Both the position numbers and the translations under genes were made by a program. Source: UBA4486 sp041984885 (GTDB lineage Bacteria; Pseudomonadota; Gammaproteobacteria; Eutrophobiales; Eutrophobiaceae). From it: a stretch of DNA of 7,161 nt. The notes below the pieces were generated by a model that saw nothing but the letters and a program-made list of their open reading frames with translations, ran no database searches and was not told the DNA's origin. The stretch covers positions 1 to 7,161 of the forward strand of contig JBHIXH010000078.1 of assembly GCA_041984885.1 (NCBI GenBank). Direction: 5' to 3'. Positions 1 through 5,549 of this stretch are shown piece after piece. The first letter of the stretch is position 1. Each line of letters opens with the position of its first letter.

Positions 1-263
1 GCTTAATAGGTCAAGATGTTAATATTAGTGCAGGTGTTATAACTTGTAATTATGATGGTGCAAATAAACATAAAACCATCATTGGCGATAATGTTTTTGT
101 TGGATCTGATTGCCAGTTAGTGGCACCAGTAAAAATAGGCTCCGATGCCACAATTGGTGCTGGTACGACCGTAACCGATGACGTTGAACCGGCCGACCTC
201 GTGCTTGGTCGTACCAGGCAGGTTGCCATTCAGGGGTGGAAACGCCCGGTCAAAAAGAAATAG
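1..263 (+). CDS. glmU: GlmU, C-terminal fragment (bifunctional UDP-GlcNAc pyrophosphorylase / glucosamine-1-phosphate acetyltransferase)
   Basis: This is the 3' end of a gene whose start lies before the window. The first complete codon is at 3, giving 86 residues up to the TAG at 261-263. The fragment is the end of the left-handed beta-helix domain, which acetylates glucosamine-1-phosphate with acetyl-CoA; the missing N-terminal half would carry the uridylyltransferase. The diagnostic stretch TCNYDGANKHK (residues 14-24 of the fragment) holds the Asn, Tyr and Lys that match E. coli Asn386, Tyr387 and Lys392. Hexapeptide-type repeats follow (TIIGDNVFVGSD, ATIGAGTTV). The tail GWKRPVKKK is nearly identical to that of E. 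coli GlmU, and the distance from the active-site Asn to the stop (71 residues) agrees with the E. coli protein as I recall it. The enzyme is cytoplasmic and makes UDP-GlcNAc for peptidoglycan, LPS and exopolysaccharide. The next gene starts 15 bases downstream in the same frame. Confidence 0.96.
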   Translation, partial: LIGQDVNISAGVITCNYDGANKHKTIIGDNVFVGSDCQLVAPVKIGSDATIGAGTTVTDDVEPADLVLGRTRQVAIQGWKRPVKKK

Positions 264-278
264 GTTTTTAATTATTCA

Positions 279-1064
279 ATGCGCGTCGGTTTTTATCAGT
301 TTCGTCCACTGTTCGGCAAGGTTGAAAAAAACCTGGATAAGGTGTTATCCACGCTGGATGGTACCGACGCTGACCTGATTGTACTGCCGGAACTGGCGTT
401 TACCGGTTATTATTTTTCTGGCAGGCAGGAAGCTTATGATCTCGCCCAGGATGTCACCTCTTCGTATGTCATAGAACAGCTTGTCGAACTGTGTAAAAAA
501 AATAACTTCTATCTGGTCAGCGGGTTTTGCGAGAAGTATCTGGACCAGTGCTTTAATTCTTCGGTATTAATTGGCCCGCAGGGCTTGTTGCAGACCTACC
601 GGAAAATTCATTTGTTTAATGAAGAAAAAAATATTTTTTCTCCGGGCGATACCCCGTTAAAAGTTTATTCAATCGGTGACGTCAAGGTCGGCATGATGGT
701 CTGTTTTGACTGGGCATTTCCGGAGGTGACGCGCACATTGGCGTTACTGGATGCCGATATTATTTGTCATCCGTCAAACCTGGTCTTGTCATGGTGTCAG
801 GATACGATGTTGACCCGTTGCCTTGAGAATCGTGTGTTTGCGATTACGACCAATCGCTATGGCGCCGATCAAAGGCCACATGGAGAATTAAAATTTACCG
901 GTAAAAGCCAGATTGTCGAACCCGGGGGCAGGTTATTACACCGGGCCAGAGCCCAGCGAGATGAAATATTTATAGCCGGAATAGATCCGAAACTGGCAAG
1001 GAATAAACATATAACACCGTTAAATGATTTGTTGGTGGATCGACGGCCTGAATTCTATAAATAA
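279..1064 (+). CDS. Nitrilase-superfamily carbon-nitrogen hydrolase (amidase, substrate unknown)
   Basis: A 261-residue cytoplasmic hydrolase of the carbon-nitrogen hydrolase fold, with no signal peptide. The catalytic triad is visible: Glu38 in LIVLPELAFTGY, Lys109 in YRKIHLF, and Cys142 in MVCFDWAFPE. The full domain length and the C-terminal PLNDLLVDRRPEFY motif match a common group of proteins annotated as nitrilase-related or N-carbamoylputrescine amidase-like. These split an amide, carbamoyl or nitrile C-N bond through a cysteine thioester. I cannot name the substrate from the sequence; omega-amidase and carbamoyl-amine hydrolase are the main alternatives. The ATG at 279 is the first start after the glmU stop in this frame. 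Its ribosome binding site is weak: only TAGG at 261-264 precedes it, 14 bases away. Translation may therefore depend on ribosomes finishing glmU. The gene lies between glmU and an rraA-family gene, probably in one operon, but this context does not point to a pathway. Confidence 0.9.
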   Translation: MRVGFYQFRPLFGKVEKNLDKVLSTLDGTDADLIVLPELAFTGYYFSGRQEAYDLAQDVTSSYVIEQLVELCKKNNFYLVSGFCEKYLDQCFNSSVLIGPQGLLQTYRKIHLFNEEKNIFSPGDTPLKVYSIGDVKVGMMVCFDWAFPEVTRTLALLDADIICHPSNLVLSWCQDTMLTRCLENRVFAITTNRYGADQRPHGELKFTGKSQIVEPGGRLLHRARAQRDEIFIAGIDPKLARNKHITPLNDLLVDRRPEFYK

Positions 1065-1067
1065 GTG

Positions 1068-1074
1068 AAAGGAG
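1068..1074 (+). promoter_or_regulatory. Ribosome binding site that sets the rraA start at 1083
   Basis: The sequence AAAGGAG ends 8 bases before the ATG at 1083, an ideal distance. An in-frame GTG at 1065 would extend the protein by six residues (MKGVNP), but it sits upstream of this site and directly abuts the previous stop codon. The ATG is therefore the preferred start. Confidence 0.85.
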
Positions 1075-1082
1075 TTAATCCA

Positions 1083-1559
1083 ATGTCTTTTGCTACTGCT
1101 GATTTGTATGACGTACATGGTGAGAATGTGAGCGTCATGTTGCCTATTTTTTCCGATTATGGTGGCGTTAAAGTGTTTTCCGGCGTGGTATCAACGGTAA
1201 AGTGTTTTGAGGATAATTCGCTGGTACGTGCGGCATTGGAACAGCCGGGTGATGCACGTGTTCTCGTCGTTGATGGTGGTGAATCCATGCGTTGCGCATT
1301 GGTTGGCGATTTGCTGGCAAAACTGGGAGAAGAAAATGGCTGGGCCGGTATTATTGTCTCCGGCTGTATTCGTGACTCGGATGAGATTGCAAAAATAAAC
1401 ATTGGCGTGAAAGCGATGGCGACGAACCCGAGAAAAAGCGTGAAGAAGGGTGCCGGCGACCGGGACGTGAGCATACAGATCGCCGGCCTGACGGTAAAAC
1501 CCGGAGATGTTATTTATGCCGATGCTGATGGTGTTTTGGTCGCTGACAAATCTTTGTGA
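1083..1559 (+). CDS. rraA: RraA-family protein (RNase E activity regulator A, or HMG/CHA-type aldolase)
   Basis: A 158-residue cytoplasmic protein, close to the usual 160 of the RraA family, which forms ring-shaped trimers. Visible family landmarks are FSDYGG (23-28), VKCFEDNSLV (39-48), RVLVVDGG (59-66), GDLLAKLG (75-82), GWAGIIVSGCIRD (86-98), ATNPRKSVKKG (113-123) and PGDVIYADADGVLV (140-153). In E. coli, RraA binds the RNase E degradosome scaffold and lowers RNA decay. Relatives with the same fold are 4-hydroxy-4-methyl-2-oxoglutarate/4-carboxy-4-hydroxy-2-oxoadipate aldolases and oxaloacetate decarboxylases. This protein keeps the Arg97-Asp98 pair and the GDLLA motif of the enzymatic group, so the regulator name may mislead; membership of the fold family is secure. 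The start at 1083 is chosen from the strong Shine-Dalgarno sequence at 1068-1074. It follows the nitrilase gene by 18 bases and is probably cotranscribed with it. No terminator hairpin with a T-run was seen after its stop. Confidence 0.9.
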   Translation: MSFATADLYDVHGENVSVMLPIFSDYGGVKVFSGVVSTVKCFEDNSLVRAALEQPGDARVLVVDGGESMRCALVGDLLAKLGEENGWAGIIVSGCIRDSDEIAKINIGVKAMATNPRKSVKKGAGDRDVSIQIAGLTVKPGDVIYADADGVLVADKSL

Positions 1560-1587
1560 CTGGGTGCAGGCATTCGCCAGTTTCATG

Positions 1588-1616
1588 TAGAAACTCACTG
1601 CTGCTCACACTAAACT
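1588..1616 (+). promoter_or_regulatory. Weak candidate sigma-70 promoter upstream of the glycine-zipper gene
   Basis: TAGAAA at 1588-1593 and TAAACT at 1611-1616 are spaced 17 bases apart, and each matches four of six consensus positions. Transcription would start near 1623 and leave a leader of about 45 bases. The surrounding gap (1560-1667) separates the rraA-type operon from the next gene and needs either a promoter or read-through. The match is poor and could be chance. Confidence 0.22.
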
Positions 1617-1620
1617 TAGT
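1609..1620 (+). repeat. Short palindrome ACTAA-AC-TTAGT in the intergenic gap
   Basis: A perfect inverted repeat with 5-base arms and a 2-base centre lies across the candidate -10 hexamer. It could be half of an operator for a dimeric regulator. A site this short also arises easily by chance in AT-rich DNA. Confidence 0.3.
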
Positions 1621-1655
1621 CTGTGGGTTGAATCTATCTGTTACAGTTAACCTGT

Positions 1656-1660
1656 GGAAG
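1656..1660 (+). promoter_or_regulatory. Ribosome binding site of the glycine-zipper gene
   Basis: GGAAG lies 7 bases before the ATG at 1668. It is the only purine-rich Shine-Dalgarno-like element in the leader and supports this start codon. Confidence 0.65.
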
Positions 1661-1667
1661 AAACAAA

Positions 1668-2159
1668 ATGAACTTAGCCAAGATATTGATAATTTTAGGT
1701 ATTCTCTCATTTTCAACGGTCAGTAATGCGGCCTGCAACAGCAATCAGACCGGTGGCGGAGAAGTGCTTGGCACTCTGGTTGGTGCTGCCATCGGCGGAT
1801 TAATCGGTTCCCAGATTGGCAGCGGTAGCGGTAACAAGATCGCCATTGGTGCCGGTGTGCTGGCTGGTGGTTTATTCGGCAATCGCATTGGTTCGCAGCT
1901 GGACTGCCAGGACCAGGCCTATCATGTCGATACGACCCAGAACGCACTTGAGTATCAACCGAGTGGCCAGACCTCAACCTGGAGAAATCCGGATAGTGGT
2001 CATGCTGGCTCGGTCACACCGACGAAGACATATATCGTCAATGATGAAACACCGTGTCGGGATTTTACCCAGACGATTTACGTCGACGGGCAATCTGAGG
2101 AGGTAACTGCGACAGCGTGTCGACAGGATGATGGAACCTGGCAGATGATGGACTCGTAA
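1668..2159 (+). CDS. Exported glycine-zipper 2TM / 17-kDa surface-antigen-like protein
   Basis: A 163-residue envelope protein. The N-terminus is a signal peptide: Lys5, a hydrophobic core ILIILGILSFSTV, then SNAAC at 19-23. Cleavage may occur after Ala21 (SNA/AC) by signal peptidase I. Cys23 could instead carry lipid, but the preceding N-A-A is a poor lipobox. Residues about 29-77 form a glycine zipper with two hydrophobic segments (GTLVGAAIGGLIGSQIG and IAIGAGVLAGGLFGNRIG) separated by a Gly/Ser turn, the pattern of the Gly-zipper_2TM and Rickettsia 17-kDa antigen families. The C-terminal part (about 95-160) is the small beta-rich domain of these proteins, with Cys130 and Cys151 able to form a disulfide. 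Such proteins associate with the outer membrane, but their molecular role is unclear. The gene stands alone after a 108-base gap and ends 21 bases before a strong terminator. Confidence 0.85.
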   Translation: MNLAKILIILGILSFSTVSNAACNSNQTGGGEVLGTLVGAAIGGLIGSQIGSGSGNKIAIGAGVLAGGLFGNRIGSQLDCQDQAYHVDTTQNALEYQPSGQTSTWRNPDSGHAGSVTPTKTYIVNDETPCRDFTQTIYVDGQSEEVTATACRQDDGTWQMMDS

Positions 2160-2180
2160 TCGCGTCTATTACCGGATTGT

Positions 2181-2207
2181 AAAAGCCCGCGATATGCGGG
2201 CTTTTTT
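2181..2207. terminator. Bidirectional rho-independent terminator between convergent operons
   Basis: A perfect 10-base-pair stem (AAAAGCCCGC at 2181-2190, GCGGGCTTTT at 2196-2205) encloses the 5-base loop GATAT. On the plus strand, six T residues (2202-2207) follow the GC-rich part of the stem and end the glycine-zipper transcript. On the minus strand, four T residues (complement of 2184-2181) follow the same stem and can end the polysaccharide operon. The minus-strand stop codon at 2208-2206 overlaps the plus-strand T-run. Confidence 0.93.
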
Positions 2208-3252
2208 AATGGTTCTTTATGTTTAAATGTCTTCGAATTTCTTTTAATTCATTCTTGACGATATCATTCAACGAGTGCATGTAGTTATCAAGTATGCTGA
2301 TTCGCCGATAAATATCATGCAGGGTGACATCTCCGGGCGACGGATCGTTTTTAATCGCTGCCGGTTTTGATTCGTAGCTGACCAGTTCCTGGTTGTTTTC
2401 CGATTCATCAAAGTTAATATCAACGGACAGGTCATTTTTCCAGAATTCGTCTTCTATATCATTCAACACGGATTGCAGTGATTCGTAGCTGATCTTGTGT
2501 ATTTCCTCCAGACCACCATAGAGAAGAATCCGGTCGCAGAGCAGATTCGTTTTACGGGGAATACCCTGGGCGTAGCGATGAATCTCGTCATATACCTCAG
2601 GTTCAATTTCCGGATCATTTTTCCAGTCGACGATACTCAGTCTGTGCAGGATATATTCCCTGGTTTCCTCGACATCAAGTGGACGGAGATGATATGAGGC
2701 GATGACACGCTGACGTAATTGTTCAAACCCCTCCATGCGCATTGTGTCTCTGAACTCTTTTTGACCAAGAAGAAAACTTTGTAACAGTTGTTTGCCTTCA
2801 TATTGTATGTTTGAAAGCATACGTAGCTCCTCTATTGCCTTGGGAGCGAGATTCTGAGCTTCATCCACGATCAACAATACTCGCTTGTTATCCTTGTAAC
2901 ACTGAATAAAAAATGACTCCAGCTGTTTCAGCATGGTAGCCTTGTTTGATCGTTTATAGTCAAGATTAAATTCAGCAGAAACCATGCGTAACAAATCTTC
3001 GGCACGAAGCTGCGTGTTAACCAGTTTTGCCACCTGAATATTTCGGGTATCAAGTGACTGGAATAAACGGCTGACCAGTGTGGTTTTACCGGTTCCGACA
3101 TCCCCGGTAATTATGATAAACCCTTCTCCCTGTTCTATACCGTAACGCAAGTAGGCAAGCGCGCGCTTGTGTGTCTTACTGTTAAAAAAGAAATTCGGAT
3201 CAGGATTCAAGCGAAATGGATTGGCAGTCAGATTGTAATAGGCCTCGTACAT
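2206..3252 (-). CDS. ExeA-like AAA ATPase of the XrtA/PEP-CTERM polysaccharide locus (TIGR03015-type)
   Basis: A 348-residue cytoplasmic P-loop ATPase. It opens with YEAYYNLTANPFRLNPDPNF, the start typical of ExeA/GspA-related ATPases in XrtA loci. Walker A is GDVGTGKTT (50-58) with Lys56, Walker B is VLLIVDEAQN (125-134) with Asp130 and Glu131, and a sensor-like LLGQKEF lies at 161-167. The QLRQRVIASYHLRPL stretch (178-192) and IPRKTNLLCDR (231-241) correspond to the arginine-finger and sensor-2 regions. The C-terminal 75 residues are charged, with a possible short coiled coil at about 311-345. Unlike ExeA it has no membrane segment or peptidoglycan-binding domain. The family is conserved next to exopolysaccharide export genes and was named a putative secretion ATPase; its substrate is unknown. 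A good ribosome binding site lies within the end of the preceding gene, and only 1 base separates that stop from this ATG, so translation is probably coupled. This is the last gene before the terminator. Confidence 0.9.
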   Translation of the reverse strand: MYEAYYNLTANPFRLNPDPNFFFNSKTHKRALAYLRYGIEQGEGFIIITGDVGTGKTTLVSRLFQSLDTRNIQVAKLVNTQLRAEDLLRMVSAEFNLDYKRSNKATMLKQLESFFIQCYKDNKRVLLIVDEAQNLAPKAIEELRMLSNIQYEGKQLLQSFLLGQKEFRDTMRMEGFEQLRQRVIASYHLRPLDVEETREYILHRLSIVDWKNDPEIEPEVYDEIHRYAQGIPRKTNLLCDRILLYGGLEEIHKISYESLQSVLNDIEDEFWKNDLSVDINFDESENNQELVSYESKPAAIKNDPSPGDVTLHDIYRRISILDNYMHSLNDIVKNELKEIRRHLNIKNH

Positions 3253-3253
3253 T

Positions 3254-4693
3254 TCAGAATCTCCTGGTTAGTCCAACAAAGGCCCGCGTCTCTTTATAGT
3301 TACCACTACCGGAGTCAACTTCTCTGAGCGTATGACTCATGCCGCCGTTTATGTCCAGGTATGGCGAAAGATTTTTTATAATATTCAGACTGATTCCGGT
3401 CTGGTCACTCTGTAATCCAGTGCGTAAATCCTGACTGAGATAATACAAGCGAGCATCCGACTGCAAGGTTGGACCAATATCCCATACCCAATCCAGTCTT
3501 GCACTTAGCGTTTCGTCTGTATCGTTGGTTAGCTGGAAATCGCGTTCTCCAACGGTTAGCTCCATATTCACGAAAGTTTTACGATAATCATAATTAGCAA
3601 CAATGCGGAAGCGCTTGTTGATTAATACTTCATTAGTTTGCTGGGGTACCAGCACATTAATATTGGCCGGAAGGCCGGTATCGGGGTCAATAAACGGCTC
3701 ACCAAAAATATCATTTAGATTAAATACTTGTTGTTCTAATAGATTATTTCTGGTTGTTTGTGGTGTTTGATTGAATTCTACCAGAAATCGGAATTTTCTG
3801 CTGGTATAACTTATATTCATTTTATAGTCAGTACCGAAATAACGCTCACCAACGGATGCGGCAAAAGATGTTCTGCGAGAAGGGTTCCATTCAAAACCTG
3901 CATTCCAGAGTAGTCCACTAATATCTTCAGAACTCGCGAATTCATTATCGTCGTATCCAACTGCTGACGTCAGGGCAAATTTTCTGGTGAGTAAATATTT
4001 CAGACTTCCAGTCAGATTTCTAAATATGGTTTTATTCCCAAAATCGTTTTCTATATTTTCATCAGTAAAATCGAAATCCCATAGGATCCGGTTAAACATT
4101 GTACCGTGGTCCAGTTTCAGAATTATCTTGTCAGAAACACTATTGTTATTATTGGTAAAAATTTCATTGGTTTCATAACCAGCTTCAAAGAAAGCATAAA
4201 CTCCAAGAGGCTGAACCAGGTACGGATGTATGTTATATGATAAAACATTCTGGCGATTGGAGTTGAGAGAAAGGTTATCATTCGCTATTACGCCGGTATT
4301 GGAAACGTTTTGCTGCCCGTTTTTCACGTTATATTCAGTAAACAGTCGCTCCTTGAAAAACTCGAATTCTCCTTGTGTATTTAGCGAATTGAAACTGTCC
4401 GTTCTTTGCAGATTAAAATAATGTATTTTTTGTAAAACATAGTTTAGAGAACCTTCATGAATACGTGATTTATTATGTATAGTAATTTCCGGATTCAGGG
4501 AACTGACGAAATCATCATCTTCAAATCCATCGTCTGCAAGATTAATATTGTCTGAGTAGGTCTCGTTAGCACTGATGGAAGGTTCAATTGTCAGGTTAAA
4601 TGTATAACCAATCCTGCACAACAGACTCAACGAAAGAATTAGAGCCGCATTGATATAAACCGAAACTATCTTTGTTTCCGCCTGATCAGACAT
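3254..4693 (-). CDS. Outer-membrane beta-barrel protein of the XrtA/PEP-CTERM system (TIGR03016-type)
   Basis: A 479-residue predicted outer-membrane protein. Residues 8-30 form a hydrophobic export signal (IVSVYINAALILSLSLLCRIG) with an unclear cleavage site; Cys26 is not in a proper lipobox. The mature part starts with the family pattern IEPSISANETYSDNINLA (36-53), and the segment LWNAGFEWNPSRRTSFAASV (262-281) with GERYFGTDY is also typical. The rest is alternating polar/hydrophobic strands rich in aromatic, Asn, Thr and Ser residues. It ends in FVGLTRRF, and a C-terminal Phe is the usual signal for BAM-mediated barrel assembly. The family is found almost only beside XrtA-type exopolysaccharide genes. 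Its function is not established; a role in polymer passage or anchoring at the outer membrane is inference. The gene overlaps the kinase gene by 8 bases (ATGTCTGA), and no convincing Shine-Dalgarno sequence precedes its ATG, so translation probably depends on the kinase gene. No alternative ATG lies before the signal peptide. Confidence 0.85.
   Translation of the reverse strand: MSDQAETKIVSVYINAALILSLSLLCRIGYTFNLTIEPSISANETYSDNINLADDGFEDDDFVSSLNPEITIHNKSRIHEGSLNYVLQKIHYFNLQRTDSFNSLNTQGEFEFFKERLFTEYNVKNGQQNVSNTGVIANDNLSLNSNRQNVLSYNIHPYLVQPLGVYAFFEAGYETNEIFTNNNNSVSDKIILKLDHGTMFNRILWDFDFTDENIENDFGNKTIFRNLTGSLKYLLTRKFALTSAVGYDDNEFASSEDISGLLWNAGFEWNPSRRTSFAASVGERYFGTDYKMNISYTSRKFRFLVEFNQTPQTTRNNLLEQQVFNLNDIFGEPFIDPDTGLPANINVLVPQQTNEVLINKRFRIVANYDYRKTFVNMELTVGERDFQLTNDTDETLSARLDWVWDIGPTLQSDARLYYLSQDLRTGLQSDQTGISLNIIKNLSPYLDINGGMSHTLREVDSGSGNYKETRAFVGLTRRF
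3261..3267 (-). promoter_or_regulatory. Ribosome binding site of the ATPase gene
   Basis: The minus-strand sequence CCAGGAG ends 8 bases before the ATG at 3252. It lies inside the last codons of the beta-barrel gene and fixes the start of the ATPase. Confidence 0.8.
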
Positions 4694-5549
4694 AATAGTA
4701 GCTTGAGCTATGTCTGTTGTTGCTCTTGTTTAAGACTATGCCGATATCAGTGGTTCTACCCAACATGCGTAATCCCTGTTCAACTACATGCTTGGGTGTT
4801 TTTTCGGCCTCAATAATATAGACAATCTGGTCAGCAAGGTTGGCCAGAACTTTCGCGGATGAGTCCTCTAGAACAGGGGGGGTGTCAATTATAATCAATC
4901 TGTCGCTATATCGGGATGATAACTCCTGTATTAGTTGCGTCATCTTTTTACTGCTGAATAACTCTGTAATCATCTCGGTGTAGCTGCCCGAGGGTATAAT
5001 ATTAAGCTTCTTTATATTCGTTTTAAGTATCAGGTTTTCAAGTCTGTTTTCCCGATCTGAGAGATAGTCAATTAATCCACTTGAACCCTCTACACCCAAA
5101 ACCTTGCTGGACATTTTTTTAGTGATATCTCCATCGATTAAAAGCACTGTGTAGTTGTATTCATAGGCAATGCTCATGGCCAGATTCATTGATGTGAAAG
5201 ACTTGCCTTCACCGGACAGAGAGCTTGTCACCATAACTATATTCTTGGTAACACCATCCTTGTTTTCAAATGCAGTCTTTAATACTGGTAATTTAATTCG
5301 CCTGTATTGTTCAAATAAAACCTTGTTGTTTGTATTCGGAGTCAGATAGCCTCGTTTGCCAAGTGCCTCAAGTTCCAGGTCTATTGACTTTGACTCATGT
5401 TGCTTGTTATCCGCTTTTTTATCACTTCGGATATCAGTTTTCTGATCAATATTGGTACTGTCGTCAGTATTTTCCCTTACCTGTTTTATTTTTTTGTTGA
5501 AAGAGTCGGGGTCTGAAAGCTTGTCCAATGCTTTTTCAATAATACTCAT
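4686..5549 (-). CDS. Polysaccharide tyrosine autokinase (BY-kinase, XrtA-associated, TIGR03018-type)
   Basis: A 287-residue cytoplasmic bacterial tyrosine kinase of the CpsD/Wzc catalytic type, without membrane segments. The N-terminal helix MSIIEKALDKL is characteristic of the XrtA-associated family. A charged, low-complexity linker (about 14-57) precedes the kinase fold. The motif EQYRRIK (80-86) is a near match to the EX2RX2R oligomerisation element. Walker A is SSLSGEGKS (109-117) with Lys116, Walker A' is VLLIDGD (135-141) with Asp139 and Asp141, and Walker B is LIIIDTPP (218-225) with Asp222. The C-terminus SSSYYYV gives a tyrosine cluster (284-286) for autophosphorylation. Such kinases work with a Wzz-type membrane partner, here the preceding gene, and cycle between phosphorylated monomers and dephosphorylated rings to control polymer length and export. 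The two genes overlap by 4 bases (ATGA). A possible ribosome binding site (CAGGGAG, 5567-5561) lies 11 bases before the ATG. Confidence 0.92.
   Translation of the reverse strand: MSIIEKALDKLSDPDSFNKKIKQVRENTDDSTNIDQKTDIRSDKKADNKQHESKSIDLELEALGKRGYLTPNTNNKVLFEQYRRIKLPVLKTAFENKDGVTKNIVMVTSSLSGEGKSFTSMNLAMSIAYEYNYTVLLIDGDITKKMSSKVLGVEGSSGLIDYLSDRENRLENLILKTNIKKLNIIPSGSYTEMITELFSSKKMTQLIQELSSRYSDRLIIIDTPPVLEDSSAKVLANLADQIVYIIEAEKTPKHVVEQGLRMLGRTTDIGIVLNKSNNRHSSSYYYV

Noticed and set aside
178..378. Plus-strand open frame of 66 codons across the glmU end and nitrilase start
   Set aside because: It overlaps two well-supported genes in another frame, and its product has no recognisable features.
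624..640. AT-rich near-palindrome (GAAAAAA-ATA-TTTTTTC) in the nitrilase gene, considered as a slippage site or terminator
   Set aside because: It encodes the normal EKNIF segment, the downstream frame is intact, and the stem has no GC-rich core.
1065..1082. GTG start for the RraA-family protein, adding MKGVNP
   Set aside because: The Shine-Dalgarno sequence AAAGGAG lies inside this extension and is ideally spaced for the ATG at 1083.
1579..1595. Hairpin AGTTTC-ATGTA-GAAACT as a terminator after the rraA-family gene
   Set aside because: The stem is short and weak, and no T-run follows it.
1157..1598. Two minus-strand open frames opposite the rraA-family gene (105 and 135 codons)
   Set aside because: They are shadows of a confident coding region, with no ribosome binding site or family resemblance.
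1720..2106. Open frames on both strands inside the glycine-zipper gene
   Set aside because: Their Arg/His/Ser-rich or Gln-rich products are typical of out-of-frame readings of glycine-rich coding DNA.
3987..4421. Plus-strand open frames of 63 codons opposite the beta-barrel gene
   Set aside because: They are antisense to a well-supported gene and lack initiation signals or similarity.
4616..4618. Cys26 of the beta-barrel protein as a lipoprotein attachment site
   Set aside because: The preceding residues are S-L-L and the next is Arg, which is not a lipobox; a barrel with a C-terminal Phe fits a signal peptidase I substrate better.
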